Assembly: GCF_017654505.1 (NCBI RefSeq)
Contig: NC_054547.1
Span: 23,178,346-23,242,345 of the forward strand
Direction of reading: 5' to 3'
Source of the DNA: Polyodon spathula
Lineage: Eukaryota; Chordata; Actinopteri; Acipenseriformes; Polyodontidae
Length of the DNA stretch: 64,000 nt
A program made the position numbers and the translations under genes. The notes under the pieces are model-generated. The model was not told where the DNA came from. It was given only the letters and a program-made list of their open reading frames with translations, and ran no database searches. This document shows, piece by piece, positions 1 to 10,643 of this stretch; the first letter of the stretch is position 1; each line of letters begins with the position of its first letter.

Positions 1-3000
1 CCATAAAAGCGCAAGAGATCTGTTCTCACGCTTTTCAGGTTTTGCTTGTAAATTGCCCCAAATACAGACAACTGGCAGAGAAAGGAAGGTAATGAAATGA
101 TCTTCAATGGCAATGTAGGGTTCCTATGCAGACTTGTGTGAGATACTGATAGCGAGACAAACCATTACCCTGGTTCGAACCAGGTTCCTCCTCTCTTCTG
201 CTCCAGAACTCAACCACCATACAAAACAGCCAAAAACTGCTGCCCATCACAGTGACTGGTCACCAGATGTTTTAGTAATCACAACTCAAAACACCGTTGT
301 CATTCGTGTGACACGTGTCCATTCTTAAAGCAAAACACATACACATAAAGGTGTAATTAAAATAGGGGACTCAGGGGATATGCCCACCTCACTTTTTCAC
401 TTTTTCACATTGCAGGAGTACTAAACTTTTATTTCATGGTCATTTATTGGTAGAATCACTAGTCAGTATAGCAGTCAATGGGATGACATATGGGATCGTA
501 TCCAGGATCACTGGAGTTGGATCATGAGATGGTGTTTTACTACAGCGATCTGGATAAGGCTCCACTGATTCAGAATGTTGATCTGATCATGGGGCTACAC
601 ACATGTTAACCAGGGAAACTGACCAATGAGAAGAGAACATATGTGGCATGTAGTTTAAAGACCCCAGATGACAAATTTGCAAACATGCCTGAGATCACAG
701 TAATATTTGCGAAAAATGATGGACAAAGATAGAGGAGGATGCACTAGGTTGCTGTATCCAAAACACAGGAAAATGGTTTAAGAACTTTTTACACAATTAT
801 TATACCAAATTAATCGCAATATATTACTGATTCTAAATGATTTTGCATGTTTAAATACATCACACAGACTCTCAGATCTTTATGTTTCAATGTTCCAAAA
901 ACTCATTCAAAACTACAGGTATAATATCAATGTGAATTAAAGCATTTTGTACTGAAAAGATGGGAGGGTGTGCAAACTTACAAGACCAGACTGACATATC
1001 TATATTAAGGAGAACAGGTAAAAAAAAACAATACAAAAATAAACTGCACTTTATGCTTTAATTTGAATGAACACATGAGGCACAATCAATCAAAATCATG
1101 AAAAAAAACAAAATAAACAAATCCTGCCCTCCAGGATGAACAAAAGGAGGGCATGGATTGAAATCGGTCTATCAATGACTTGCCTTGTTAACAAGCATGA
1201 TTTTATTTACAGTACTTGAACTCACTTGTGATTACCAATCCATTGTTTTAATGATCAATGACTGCCCCCAAGATTTTATAAATAAAATACATACAAACAC
1301 TGTGTCAGAGGTGTTAACAGCTGCATAAGTGAAAGGTAAAGCTGTTGTCTTCACTGCAGGCTCAATGTGTTCTCTATATGTACCCTTTCCCTCTTATTTT
1401 GAAGTGTTATTTGTCCAAGAAACAAAAATATTGTTGTCTATATAATTGTAGTAAGTAGTAAATCAATCAGTTCATTTACATGTGTATAAATTTCAACATA
1501 TTACATTATACATGCACCCTTGGTAGTGACATATTTAATGCTGAGCACGTCTCTTAAAGTATGGAACGTGCAATATACAACACCACATGGACAATGCTTA
1601 GAACATTAATCATTTAAAATGTATATCAACAGCATTATACTGTCATGGAGGTTTTGCATATCAGGCAGTGCCGCAAAGTGACGAGATGTTACATAGCACA
1701 AAGGATGAGCGTTGTAACGACATCAAAACAAAAAAAAATAAAAAATGAACTATGCAATCACATACAGTTATTCTTCCAAGAAGGATTCTGCACTTTACTG
1801 TCAGTAATCATGAGTTCCTTTGATGATTAAATACAGCTAAAATCTCATTAGGTAGTGTGATAGTCTTTGGTCGGAAGGTGATGGTTTTATCTAAAATGGC
1901 GGGAGCTCCACACGCACACACACAATCACAGGAACACATAGCACTGGTTTTCAATTAGACTGAAATGCTCCCCAGCTCTTCACAGAAACACAACAGACAG
2001 CTCTCATAGGAGTTGTTACTGACAGGATTAGGAGAAAACAACAGTGGGACAAACAAAAGAAAACCATAACAGCATAAAAGTTTCTGCAAACGAGTACTAG
2101 CCTAGAAAGAGACCTTGGAATTTCCAAGATCAGGACTTTTCTTAAAGAATAATTCACATGTTGTCTTTTTATTTACCTTTGCCATTCTATGATGTTTACA
2201 TTCCTACATTCTGAGTTCTGGCGTTCCAATATTGCATTTTTAAATCATTTTTCTCTGTACCAGAATCAAGCTAGTTTTGTAGACTCTTGAGTACTTCCTG
2301 ATTCCAAAGGAATCATGTGATGCTGTGACCTTTCTGCTGGTCCTACTTGGTCTGTAGGATTTTTGTCAAATAGAGTTGATAAGTCACAGCACCATGTGAT
2401 GTGTTTGGAATTTGAAGTACTCAGCAGTAATGGAACGTACCATCTACCATCCATTAAATCTATTCAAAATGTTTGTAATTTAATTTATTAGGCTTTAGTA
2501 TTTCTAAATGCAGCACTATTAAATGTTAAATAGTTTGGACAATCTACCATCCAAAATATTTTTTTTTTATTGAATTTGGTAAGCGTGACCTGACTGTACG
2601 ATTACACATAAGATAAAGTAGTATGCATGGCTTTTTAGAAAAGAGCTGAAGATAAGTGAAACTCTATTAGAAATCCGCCTTGTCTTGCACTGATTTGGCA
2701 ATCAAGCATACCATGCTGGTGTATAGTACATTTATAAACACCTCAGCTTGTACAGGGACCAAACCGGGAAGGCCCTTGTACTCTAACATATGAAACCAAG
2801 TATAAACACATGTTGGTCTGTGTGAGTGTGAGGGAGCACCCTCACTGGGGCATGATGTTTACAATGTGTCGTGTTGCACTATGTTATATGTAACTGAGGC
2901 TGGTGTTTTTATTGTTGCAGTATGAAGCCGTGTTGGTTTAATTCCGTGTGCTGCTTAGCCACGGTGTTTTATATCATAATATTTGTTATAAAAAGAAACT

Positions 3001-3274
3001 GTACTAAATTGTTTAAATAAGGCTCTTAATATGGGCGTGGCTAGGTCTTTAAAAAGGCTGTCTGTCTGTAAGGGAAAAAGATTGAAATGACTGATAAGTA
3101 TGTGAATCGATGCTTAATGTTATTTATAAGAAAATAAATGCTTGTACTGTAAAAACAAAAGAAGGAAAGCTACGAGTGTCTCTTTGATCCTGACGTGCGA
3201 GTTGGACTTGTGGCTCGGACGTGTTACCCCGTTACAGTGAGATTGTACGGTAATCTCCAGGGCTGCGTACTCAC
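1..3274 (-). other. ephb1: EPHB1 intron 4, partial
   Basis: This is AT-rich sequence downstream of the exon 4 donor. I see no fibronectin III exon in it, on either strand. A small foldback repeat at 2287-2425 is the only structure I can name. The remaining short open frames look like chance. Confidence 0.6.
2287..2425. repeat. Foldback (inverted-repeat) element
   Basis: The left arm TTGAGTACTTCCTGATTCC and, further in, GATGCTGTGAC are mirrored by the reverse complement of the right arm, which reads GCTGAGTACTTCAAATTCC and GGTGCTGTGAC. The arms are about 45 bp with a central loop. It looks like a small non-autonomous MITE. No open frame of interest is inside. Confidence 0.6.
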
Positions 3275-3430
3275 CAGTGCAGGGTGCATCAGGGAAGTCT
3301 GAGTCTCCCCTATAGTAGCCGTTCCTGCAGATACAGATCGTAGTCGCCTCAGTGTTGGATCTGCTGTTGTAAGGACACTGCAGGCACAGATCGGCACCCT
3401 GGCTGGATTTGAACGTCCCAGGTGGGCAAG
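3275..3430 (-). CDS. ephb1: EPHB1 exon 4: EGF-like cysteine-rich segment
   Basis: This is the next coding exon of the same Eph receptor, about 58 kb downstream of exon 3 on the minus strand. It encodes CPPGTFKSSQGADLCLQC, then CPYNSRSNTEATTICICRNG and YYRGDSDFPDAPCT, the cysteine-rich EGF-like module between the ligand-binding domain and the first fibronectin III repeat. The acceptor is TTCACAG before 3430 and the donor is G|GTGAGT after 3275. The length is exactly 156 bp, the usual size for this Eph exon, and the phase is 1 on both sides. Joining to exon 3 creates an Ala codon and the expected R-A-C-P order. All cysteines of the module are present. Exon 5 (fibronectin III) was not seen in positions 1-3274. 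Confidence 0.95.
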
Positions 3431-3557
3431 CTGTGAAGATAGAAAACATGGAAAGGTTACATATAAAGTATGGAGGACATTTGTCATTTGACATCTGATT
3501 TTGAATGTACAGTCGTGGTGGGGGAGGTATGTCTGTGGTAAGGTATAATACTGTATT

Positions 3558-3868
3558 TACAGTATAATCGTAAATCTCGAAAAACTACTCACTTCTAAAT
3601 CTTTTGTAGTCATTTTTGTATTACTTTAGTATAAATACATGTTAATTTGGATTCATATGTTGTTTTTTTCTGAATTTATGTGAACGAAAAGACACAAAGT
3701 TGCCCGTTTTCCCATTGGAAATAGTGATATTTTGAAATATCACTGTCCTGGTCACAAAAGCAAAGTTTGTGGGGAATAATAGCCATTTTCTATACTTTTG
3801 AGGCATAAGCAATTAGGAAATAACACTTACTACCCAGGAACAAAAAATAAATAAAAAAAATGTTACAC
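3558..3868 (+). mobile_element. 3'-end fragment of the unnamed DNA transposon (copy A)
   Basis: This stretch matches the last 300 bp of the element at 37560-38883. It starts at ATTTACAGTATAATCGTAAA, inside the end of that element's transposase frame, and ends in the terminal repeat (CTACCCAGGAACAAAA... GTTACACGGTGT). The 5' part of the element is missing. It lies 130 bp beyond exon 4 in intron 3. Copy B at 18898 begins at almost the same internal base. Confidence 0.75.
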
Positions 3869-4575
3869 GGTGTTATCTACGTACATACAAACAGACAGTT
3901 TACAGAAGCAACTAACATAGTAGGCACAGATCTGCATCTGACCAATCATGATTGAAAATGACTTGCAACAGGGGGATACAGCTTTGCTATATTACAGAAT
4001 CAATGTCAGGCATTCGACAAGTGTGTGCTAAGCCTGGCAGGTCTTAGCAATAAACAGTTGAACATACAACGTTTTTATTGTTTAATTAAAATGTTTTATG
4101 CTCCATTAAAAAGGAAAAGAAGAAAAAAAAAATCTCTGTAGCGTTTTTACGATATCATTCAAAGGTTTGTTCAAAGCACAGCCATGCAGCTATTTGATGG
4201 CAGAGGTGCTACACAAAAGGTTTCATCTGTGTCAGGGTGACTGTCAAAGACAAGCCTATTCCAAATGCAGTAACCCTAAAGAAGTGACAGCTCCTGCAAG
4301 TTGTGTATCTCACACTCTATTGTCACTGTGAAAGAACAGGGTCTTGTGGCTAGGGCTGTTTCCACATGGATATAAACCAATGAGAGTTGATCCAACTTTA
4401 TTCTGCTGTGAGGCTTAATATATCCTTTTATGACCAATCCTATTTCCCTGATATCTTCAAGACAATAAAGTACTAGTAGCTTCTAATTACACTTTCTTAG
4501 ATTTACAATGTTTGTAATCATCTTGAGTGGATCTTATTTCAACTACTCAAATACTGAAGTTTTATAACTCAGTGG

Positions 4576-4850
4576 TAAGGTGCTTTCACCAGAGATAAGG
4601 AGCTGTTCTTCAGTTCTAGTTACCTGCTAAAGACATATGTACTACAGGTAACATCAGCCAATGTGTCTTTAAAGAAATAATAGCCAGCACCATCTAGCGA
4701 TCTGACATTTTGGATTAGGTTTACTTTTTTTTTTCTGGTTGTTCACTAGATGGTGCTGATACATAGGCTGATCTAGCCCAAGTTACACATGTCTAAGGCA
4801 ATCAACTGGAACTGAAGAGCAGCTTCTGGACTCATAGTCGCAGCACCTTA
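4576..4850. mobile_element. Foldback MITE, family 1, copy 1
   Basis: The left end TAAGGTGCTTTCACC...GGAGCTGTTCTTCAGTTCTAGTT pairs with the right end, AACTGGAACTGAAGAGCAGC...GCAGCACCTTA. Inner arms also pair: AGCACCATCTAGCGATC against ACTAGATGGTGCT. The whole 275-bp unit can fold as one imperfect hairpin. A second copy lies at 41521-41812. No coding capacity is present, so it depends on another element for movement. Confidence 0.75.
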
Positions 4851-5669
4851 ACCTAGACATAAAGAAAACACTGTATTAGAGTAATCTCAATAAGAACCAC
4901 TCTGAATAATTGGAAACATCATAAAAAGGTACTCGAGCAGTAAGAAAAAAAAAAAAGAAAAAAAATATAATTTGGAGCTACTTTAAGGGGAACCCCCTGC
5001 TTAAATAAAAGTGTCTCAAATGTGTGTTAACACTCTAAACCCTGGCTGTAAAACACTATGAAACCACTGGAAAGTTTGACTGAATGTTGCCTTAGAACAG
5101 CCATATAATAGGATTGTTGTATATGTTGTTTGAATCTCAAACTCCGTGATGGAAATCAAGAACTTATTTTGTAATACTAGGGTGGTAATGTCAAGCTTGA
5201 TTAAAATAACTCTGAAAAAAAGTTAAAAGTTTAAATTCCCATGTTTTCCTTCCTTGCGATATAAGATGCTAATACAGCTTCCTGAGATCTTTTTAAGACT
5301 TGATACAACTCCCTTGTGAATATCTAATTCCAAAAATGTATTTCCACATAAAAATACATATTTTTGGGGGGATGTGTGACTATTACCTGTTGGAAGGTAG
5401 TCTACTGTACATCTGTGTGTATGGACGATGTGTTTACAAGGACACCTCCTCACAGCATAAGCGGCCTGTGCATGATTATATGCCAGCTGCTTTGGCTGAA
5501 TAGTAAAGTGCACAGAGATGCTGTGGGTCAGATCCCTTTCCAATGGTGACCCGGGCAGGCTGTTGACTGATGCCTGCTCCATAGGGGAACAGCCAGCACA
5601 GGTGGTGTCCGCAGTATTCATGGCTGGGCCTCCCTGAGCTGGAGCCTGAACAATACCTGGATACCAGAG

Positions 5670-5684
5670 ATGTGTGTGTGTGTG

Positions 5685-5758
<74 letters not shown>

Positions 5759-5775
5759 CACACACACACACACAC
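5670..5775. repeat. Compound (TG)n(TA)n(CA)n microsatellite
   Basis: A TG tract (with one TATG interruption) runs into about 55 bp of TA and then into a CA tract. The array is close to self-complementary, so it could form a cruciform or a Z-DNA-like structure. The long open frames read through it on the minus strand are low-complexity artefacts. Confidence 0.9.
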
Positions 5776-5779
5776 AGCT

Positions 5780-8195
5780 CTGCAGCAGGCCAGGCCTTTG
5801 TTGAGGGATCTGTTATTGCGGATTAGCCCAGGGCTTTCACCACTGTGGAGAGCTGCTGTCAAAGCAAAATCTAAGTGTTTTGGGTAACATCAGAACGCAC
5901 AGCAGCTTGTAGGCCATGAGCCACAGGTTCACTAGTGAATAAAAGTCAGCACTGAATTTAATTTAATTTTACCTTGGATGTGCATTGTATAATAACACCA
6001 TGACATTTTTTCAAAGAATTGTTCTTTTCATTTTTTTTTTTTAATTATTTGTTTAAAGATCCCTTTTTTAAAAAATGGGTTTACATTTTCACTGCTCTTT
6101 AGCAATTTCTATACCGTGAATGAAGTGTTCTTGGGGGTATCTATAAAACGGTACGCAATATAAGCCATCATTTAATTTAGTTTTATTTGACCATGACTGT
6201 GTTGTGTATTAGAAATTGGTGTACAGTGTAACATTAGGTCAAAACTATGTTTTGCTTTTTAAAGTGTTTACCCCAGTTTTGACACTTATGGAACAAAAAC
6301 AAAGCCTACCCTTGGTAATAATGCAAGGGGAGTATCTCTGGTTTTTGAATGGTTTGTAAAATGGTTGTGATTCTGTATCACTAATAGAGTCAAACAATGT
6401 GGCATCAGCTCCAGTACACTTGTATTGGAGAGCAGCTAGTATGTTTAAAAATAAAATAAATACGAATAAAATAAAATTAGAAAAAAAATAAACAACATGT
6501 CTGGGGACTGCTTTATTTTTCCTTATTTTTACAGTAATGTTAAAGAAATAACATCAGAAAATCAGTGCATTGAATGTATATATTTGTTTTAAAGAAAAAA
6601 ATGTGATTAATTTACAGCAACTGACCACCAGTGGTACAATGTGTTATAAAAATGAGGACCGATAAAAGTTTTTGTTTTATTTTTTTAATTTGTTTTTTTA
6701 TACATCAAAATCAGTTTTCTTAATTTTAACAAACCATTTTAAAAGAATGGTTTGTAGAAAATAAAAAGTAAGATATATACAATAATAAACTCCAGACACT
6801 CAGAAACAAGTATCATAGTTTAATAAATACCAAACCTTGTTTAATAAAAAGCAGCAAAACATTGTTTCTATGTTTCTTTTTGTTTCTCCCTCTTTAATAG
6901 CAACTTGGCTCTGAAACATCACACTTCTAACTAATGCATTCTTGTTGTTCATTGTATTCACTTTGCATGTGATTTTAGGTTTCAAACATCACATCCGCTG
7001 ACTTTTTAAAAATCAGAGGTTGACCCCTGTGGCCTCTGCACTGCTGTCAAACTCTTTATGTACAGCTGGTACACCAGAGTGTAACCATTAACCTGTTTTT
7101 AAAAAGTTTTTAAAACTCAGAAACAGAACATGATATACACAGTGAAGCTGAACAGTAGGTAGAATACATCAGTTTATAACACATTTCATTTCAGAACCAT
7201 ACCAAGTTGCAGTATACAGTATTTTTTCAATGGAGTGTTCTTTTTTGTATTATTATATCAGTTTAAAGATCAATTTCTATACTGTGAATGAAGTGTGCTT
7301 GGAGGTGAAAAATATATATGATCCAAAATGAATGATTTTGAAAATACCCCCGCCCCCTTCCTAATGGAACTGCAGGTGACAGTAAAATAAGAGAAAGCAT
7401 AAGGAAATGTATACAGGACATGTCCTTAAAAATATCTACTGCAATCTTTAAAATGTGAACAATCTAATTGCTTGGGTAAGGAAGCCAGGGATTTATTTCA
7501 TGTGTAGAAGAAAGGTGGGCCGTGAGCAGTCATTCACCTCAATGACTTAGCTAATCTCTAGTGCTGTTTGTAATTTCCTCAAAGACAGCGATACCATTTA
7601 ATCTTTATGTGCACTGTAAAGCAGAATCTTTATCTAGGAGGTGATATTAAGCTCTCTTGCGGCCCCTCTAAAACCTACGCTCAATACCAACAGACTATAC
7701 ATTTTAGCCAGGCTCCTGTTCTCTGATAGCTATCAGCACAGTAATATTGTTCCTGCATTCATAGCGTCTGGGGCTGGATGGAGTGCCAAGCTCAGTTTCA
7801 AGTGACTTCAGTAGCAGTAAATAGCAGAATAGTTTATATATTTAAGATGTAAGAGCTGTTTCATTATTTGCAAGTATGTCTGTTCTGTACTGGGGGCTAA
7901 TAAACACTGTGAGCTTGGTACTTTAGAAAGTAAATTCAAAACAAAGAACTTGGTACCGGGAATGTTAGACCCAGCAATTGCATTGCAGTATAGATCATCT
8001 ATATCACTGTAGTATAGAGGACTCAGTACAGGGAATATGAGAGCCAGCAAATGCAATGCAGGAATTCAATTTAGTGCAACTATTGTCAAGGTTAAACTAA
8101 TCGGCTAGTCACCACAAAAATATTAATAAACCATTAATTTCATTATGTCTGGTGCTCTGTTTGTGAAAGTACTGTTTTATAACAATTTGCTTTTT
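5780..8195. other. Intronic sequence with a diverged local repeat
   Basis: No gene is seen. Positions 6006-6146 and 7219-7308 are related: both carry ATTTTTTCAA...TGTTCTTTT, GTTTAAAGATC and CAATTTCTATAC.GTGAATGAAGTG. Positions 7061-7095 match one arm of the foldback element at 30151-30323. Confidence 0.5.
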
Positions 8196-8199
8196 GTAA

Positions 8200-8655
8200 A
8201 TGTGTCAGTGTTGTGCACAGGTATGTGTGTGTGGGAATACTGGTGGCAGGGAGGGACTTAAAATCCTCCCTGAAAACACATTTGGGAATGTGGCTGGAGC
8301 CATCAATTGAATACATGTTTAAATGATTAATTAAGGCTCCAGCCATAGGTGTATAAATAAGGTAATCACAGGTGGTGAAATGGCTAGTGTGTTAAATGTT
8401 GATATTGGTGAGAAGTGAAGGATTGTCTATGTTCCCTGTTGTCTCATCCTGTCTGTTTACATTTTGTGAGTTTTTGTGTAGCCTTTTATTTTGGCCCTTA
8501 TGCCGTTTACTTTGTCAACTGTGTTATGTTAAGTGTCTGTATCTTTTTTATAATTTTGTTTATTTATGTATTAAAAAGTGTGCACCAGTGCTTACACTTG
8601 CCTTCTCTGCCTCTAAGTCTCTTCCTGGTTACAACAGCCTGACCAGTGATGTTAT
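8200..8655 (+). mobile_element. LTR-like repeat, 3' end cut by a hAT insertion
   Basis: This stretch aligns by eye with the LTR-like repeat at 39160-39619. Shared blocks are GGCAGGGAGG..TTAAAATCCTC, AATGTGGCTGGAG, GATTAATTAAGGCT, a TATAAATA box, GCCTTTTATTTTGGCCCTT and a TTAAA.GTGTGCA poly(A)-region motif. The layout of TATA box, poly(A) region and late C/T-rich end is typical of a gypsy-type LTR. Its end, AGTGATGT, is interrupted by the hAT element that starts at 8656. The left boundary is approximate. Confidence 0.6.
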
Positions 8656-8984
8656 AGGTGTTGCCAACTTAGTGAATTTGTCGCTAAATCTAGAGACTTT
8701 AAGGGCTGACTTGGCGACTAGTTACAAATCTTGCGATTTCCAGGACAGTCATCAGAGAATTTCAGAGATATAAAATTGTCAAAATGTTTAGATTATCCTC
8801 TATTTGCAACATCCTTTTAGAGTCATTGTCGGGGGTAATTCAAATTAAATCCAATATTGCCCTGCCCCATTTGAATAGCAAGGAAAGTCAATGTGTCATT
8901 TGCTTAGTAATGGGCTTAACAACCACGAACCTGGTTCTAAACAAACCAACAACATGGTGTCGCCAGTGGTAAAGTTGGTTTGAA

Positions 8985-9058
8985 ATTCAATATTGTAAAG
9001 CGCTTTGTGATGGTGTTCCACTATGAAAGGCGCCATATAAAATAAAGATTGATTGATA
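8985..9058 (+). mobile_element. L2-type LINE/SINE 3' tail
   Basis: The sequence TGTAAAGCGCTTTGTGATGG followed by GTGTTCCACTATGAAAGGCG, TATAAAATAAAG and ATTGATTGAT is the conserved 3' tail of L2-clade LINEs and the SINEs that use them, common in fish. Only the tail is certain. The body may extend back toward 8780, but I recognise no tRNA-like promoter there. Confidence 0.75.
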
Positions 9059-9190
9059 ATGCAGGCTGATCTATGAAATTCAGTATGGGGGGAACAATTT
9101 TCTCATGACATCGGCACGCTTGCTTTTCTATAACCATCCCAAACCTAGCATTAATGTACTTCTAGATTTAGGACTACACCACTGCATTAC

Positions 9191-10531
9191 TGGGTCATTC
9201 TACAGAAATGGGACAAATTGGGTCCCCTCCTTAAAATTGTCATTACCATACAGTCATTACCATAACAACTTATTTTGTTACGGTAATGACACTTTTTAGA
9301 AATGCTTTATACTAAATTATTGTTAAATATAAATGAATTCATCAGTATTTCACAAACGTATTTTCTTTGAATGCAGAATGACTAGGGGAAGGGCATTAAG
9401 TCCACTCTTAAAAAATTATTATATTTTGGGGTATATATTCCCTTGTAAGATGGCCTTGTGATTTAAATATTTGCCTATTAATAATAATTCATATATAATA
9501 TGAATATTTTGCTCAATTTAACAATGCCAAGATTTAGTCAGTATGTGGGGTAAAATGGGGTAATAATGGCCTCAACCCCACCAAATCCAATAGGATAGAA
9601 ATGCACACAATAAAGTGGCCAGGCAGTGCATATCCTAATGCTTACACTTTTTTTAGAGTAATTTGCATTGCTCTGAAGTTTATATAGGCCACAGTGCAAA
9701 ATAATTGCCTGGACACTGGGCAATTTGGATTTTGCAGCCACAATTGTTTGCACTACGGCTATCCTTACATCAGTCCCAATGTGTTATAAAGTCCCAATGT
9801 GTTATAAAGTTTTACGATTTCCAATAAAACCTATTTTGAAATCTGTGCAGTGTCATTATAAATGGTTTATTTCTTTACATACTTATTTAAAATCACTGTT
9901 TAAATCTTTAAGTGTCATTACCATAACAAGCTGTCATTACTGTAACTATAATGTCATTACCGTAACAATAGTTATTTTAATGAATAAAACTGCAGAACCA
10001 TTCGCCATTGGCAGGAGTGAATGTTATATTAGCAGAGGGTTAAGGGTTCGTATTTTAAAAAATAAAATATTTTGGTATATTTTTAATCATTGCTAACATA
10101 TTTCTGAATTAAATTTTATTAATTAAATAATATTCTGAAAAATACCAGTACAAAATCAGATACAAGTGCCAAAAAGTTTAACTTAAATTTCATTAGTCAA
10201 TAAATATGAAAATCAAAGTTTATCTCTTGAAAAATGAAATAAATATTTTTACTAATGTGTAATGATATAATACCTAATCGATTTTATGTATATTTATCTT
10301 TATACAACAGTTTTTAGTTGCGTTACGGCAATCACAGAATTATGTGCTAAAACATTTTTGAACAAAAATATTTTTAAAAAATACTAAAAAATGTCATATC
10401 GGTAGAGTTATGTTATATGCAGATAAGACTTTTTCTTATTTAATTTTGGTTGTTTCACTAAAAAAATATGACATCAATTTCTCAATTTTTTGGAACCCCA
10501 ATTTGTCCCCTTTCTGTGGAATGATCCCACT
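9191..10531. mobile_element. Inverted-repeat DNA transposon nested in the hAT element
   Basis: The left terminus GGGTCATTCTACAGAAATGG continues into GACAAATTGGG. The reverse complement of the right terminus is GGGATCATTCCACAGAAAGG, then GGACAAATTGGGG. ACT flanks both ends, a possible 3-bp duplication. The interior is AT-rich and has no transposase-like frame. It carries several copies of GTCATTACCATAACA in both orientations (9238-9293 and 9912-9970). Superfamily is not determined. Confidence 0.65.
9777..9814 (+). repeat. 19-bp tandem duplication
   Basis: GTCCCAATGTGTTATAAA occurs twice in a row inside the nested transposon. Confidence 0.85.
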
Positions 10532-10643
10532 ATGTGTAGTTATTGGTGTCTATGTACTATGATTGTTTTACTTTAAAATAGCAACTTTCTGAGGCCGATC
10601 TAGCGACTTTTAGATCTGAAAAGTTGGCAACACTGGATGTCAC

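Larger units (their letters stand above)
8656..10635. mobile_element. hAT-like non-autonomous transposon with nested insertions
   Basis: The left end AGGTGTTGCCAACTTAGTGA mirrors the right end, whose reverse complement begins CAGTGTTGCCAACTT. Both carry subterminal variants of the GCGACTTT motif (for example TTGGCGACTAG and TAGCGACTTTTAG) that mark this common fish hAT group. An 8-bp target duplication is visible with two mismatches: GATGTTAT (8648-8655) and GATGTCAC (10636-10643). No transposase is present. Inside it sit an L2-like tail and a second inverted-repeat transposon. Confidence 0.75.

Noticed and set aside
160..205. GGTTCGAACC, like a tRNA/SINE B box
   Set aside because: It is part of a short palindrome (CCTGGTTCGAACCAGG) with no A box at the proper distance and no tRNA fold.
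3120..3274. Extension of the exon 4 frame beyond the donor
   Set aside because: The frame stays open into the intron, but the GTGAGT donor and the 156-bp family length fix the exon end at 3275.
1..3274. Search for EPHB1 exon 5 (fibronectin III)
   Set aside because: No frame with the expected FN3 start was found on the minus strand.
5223..5862. Long minus-strand frames (182 and 128 codons)
   Set aside because: They run through the (TG)(TA)(CA) array and consist largely of repeated dipeptides; no real protein features.
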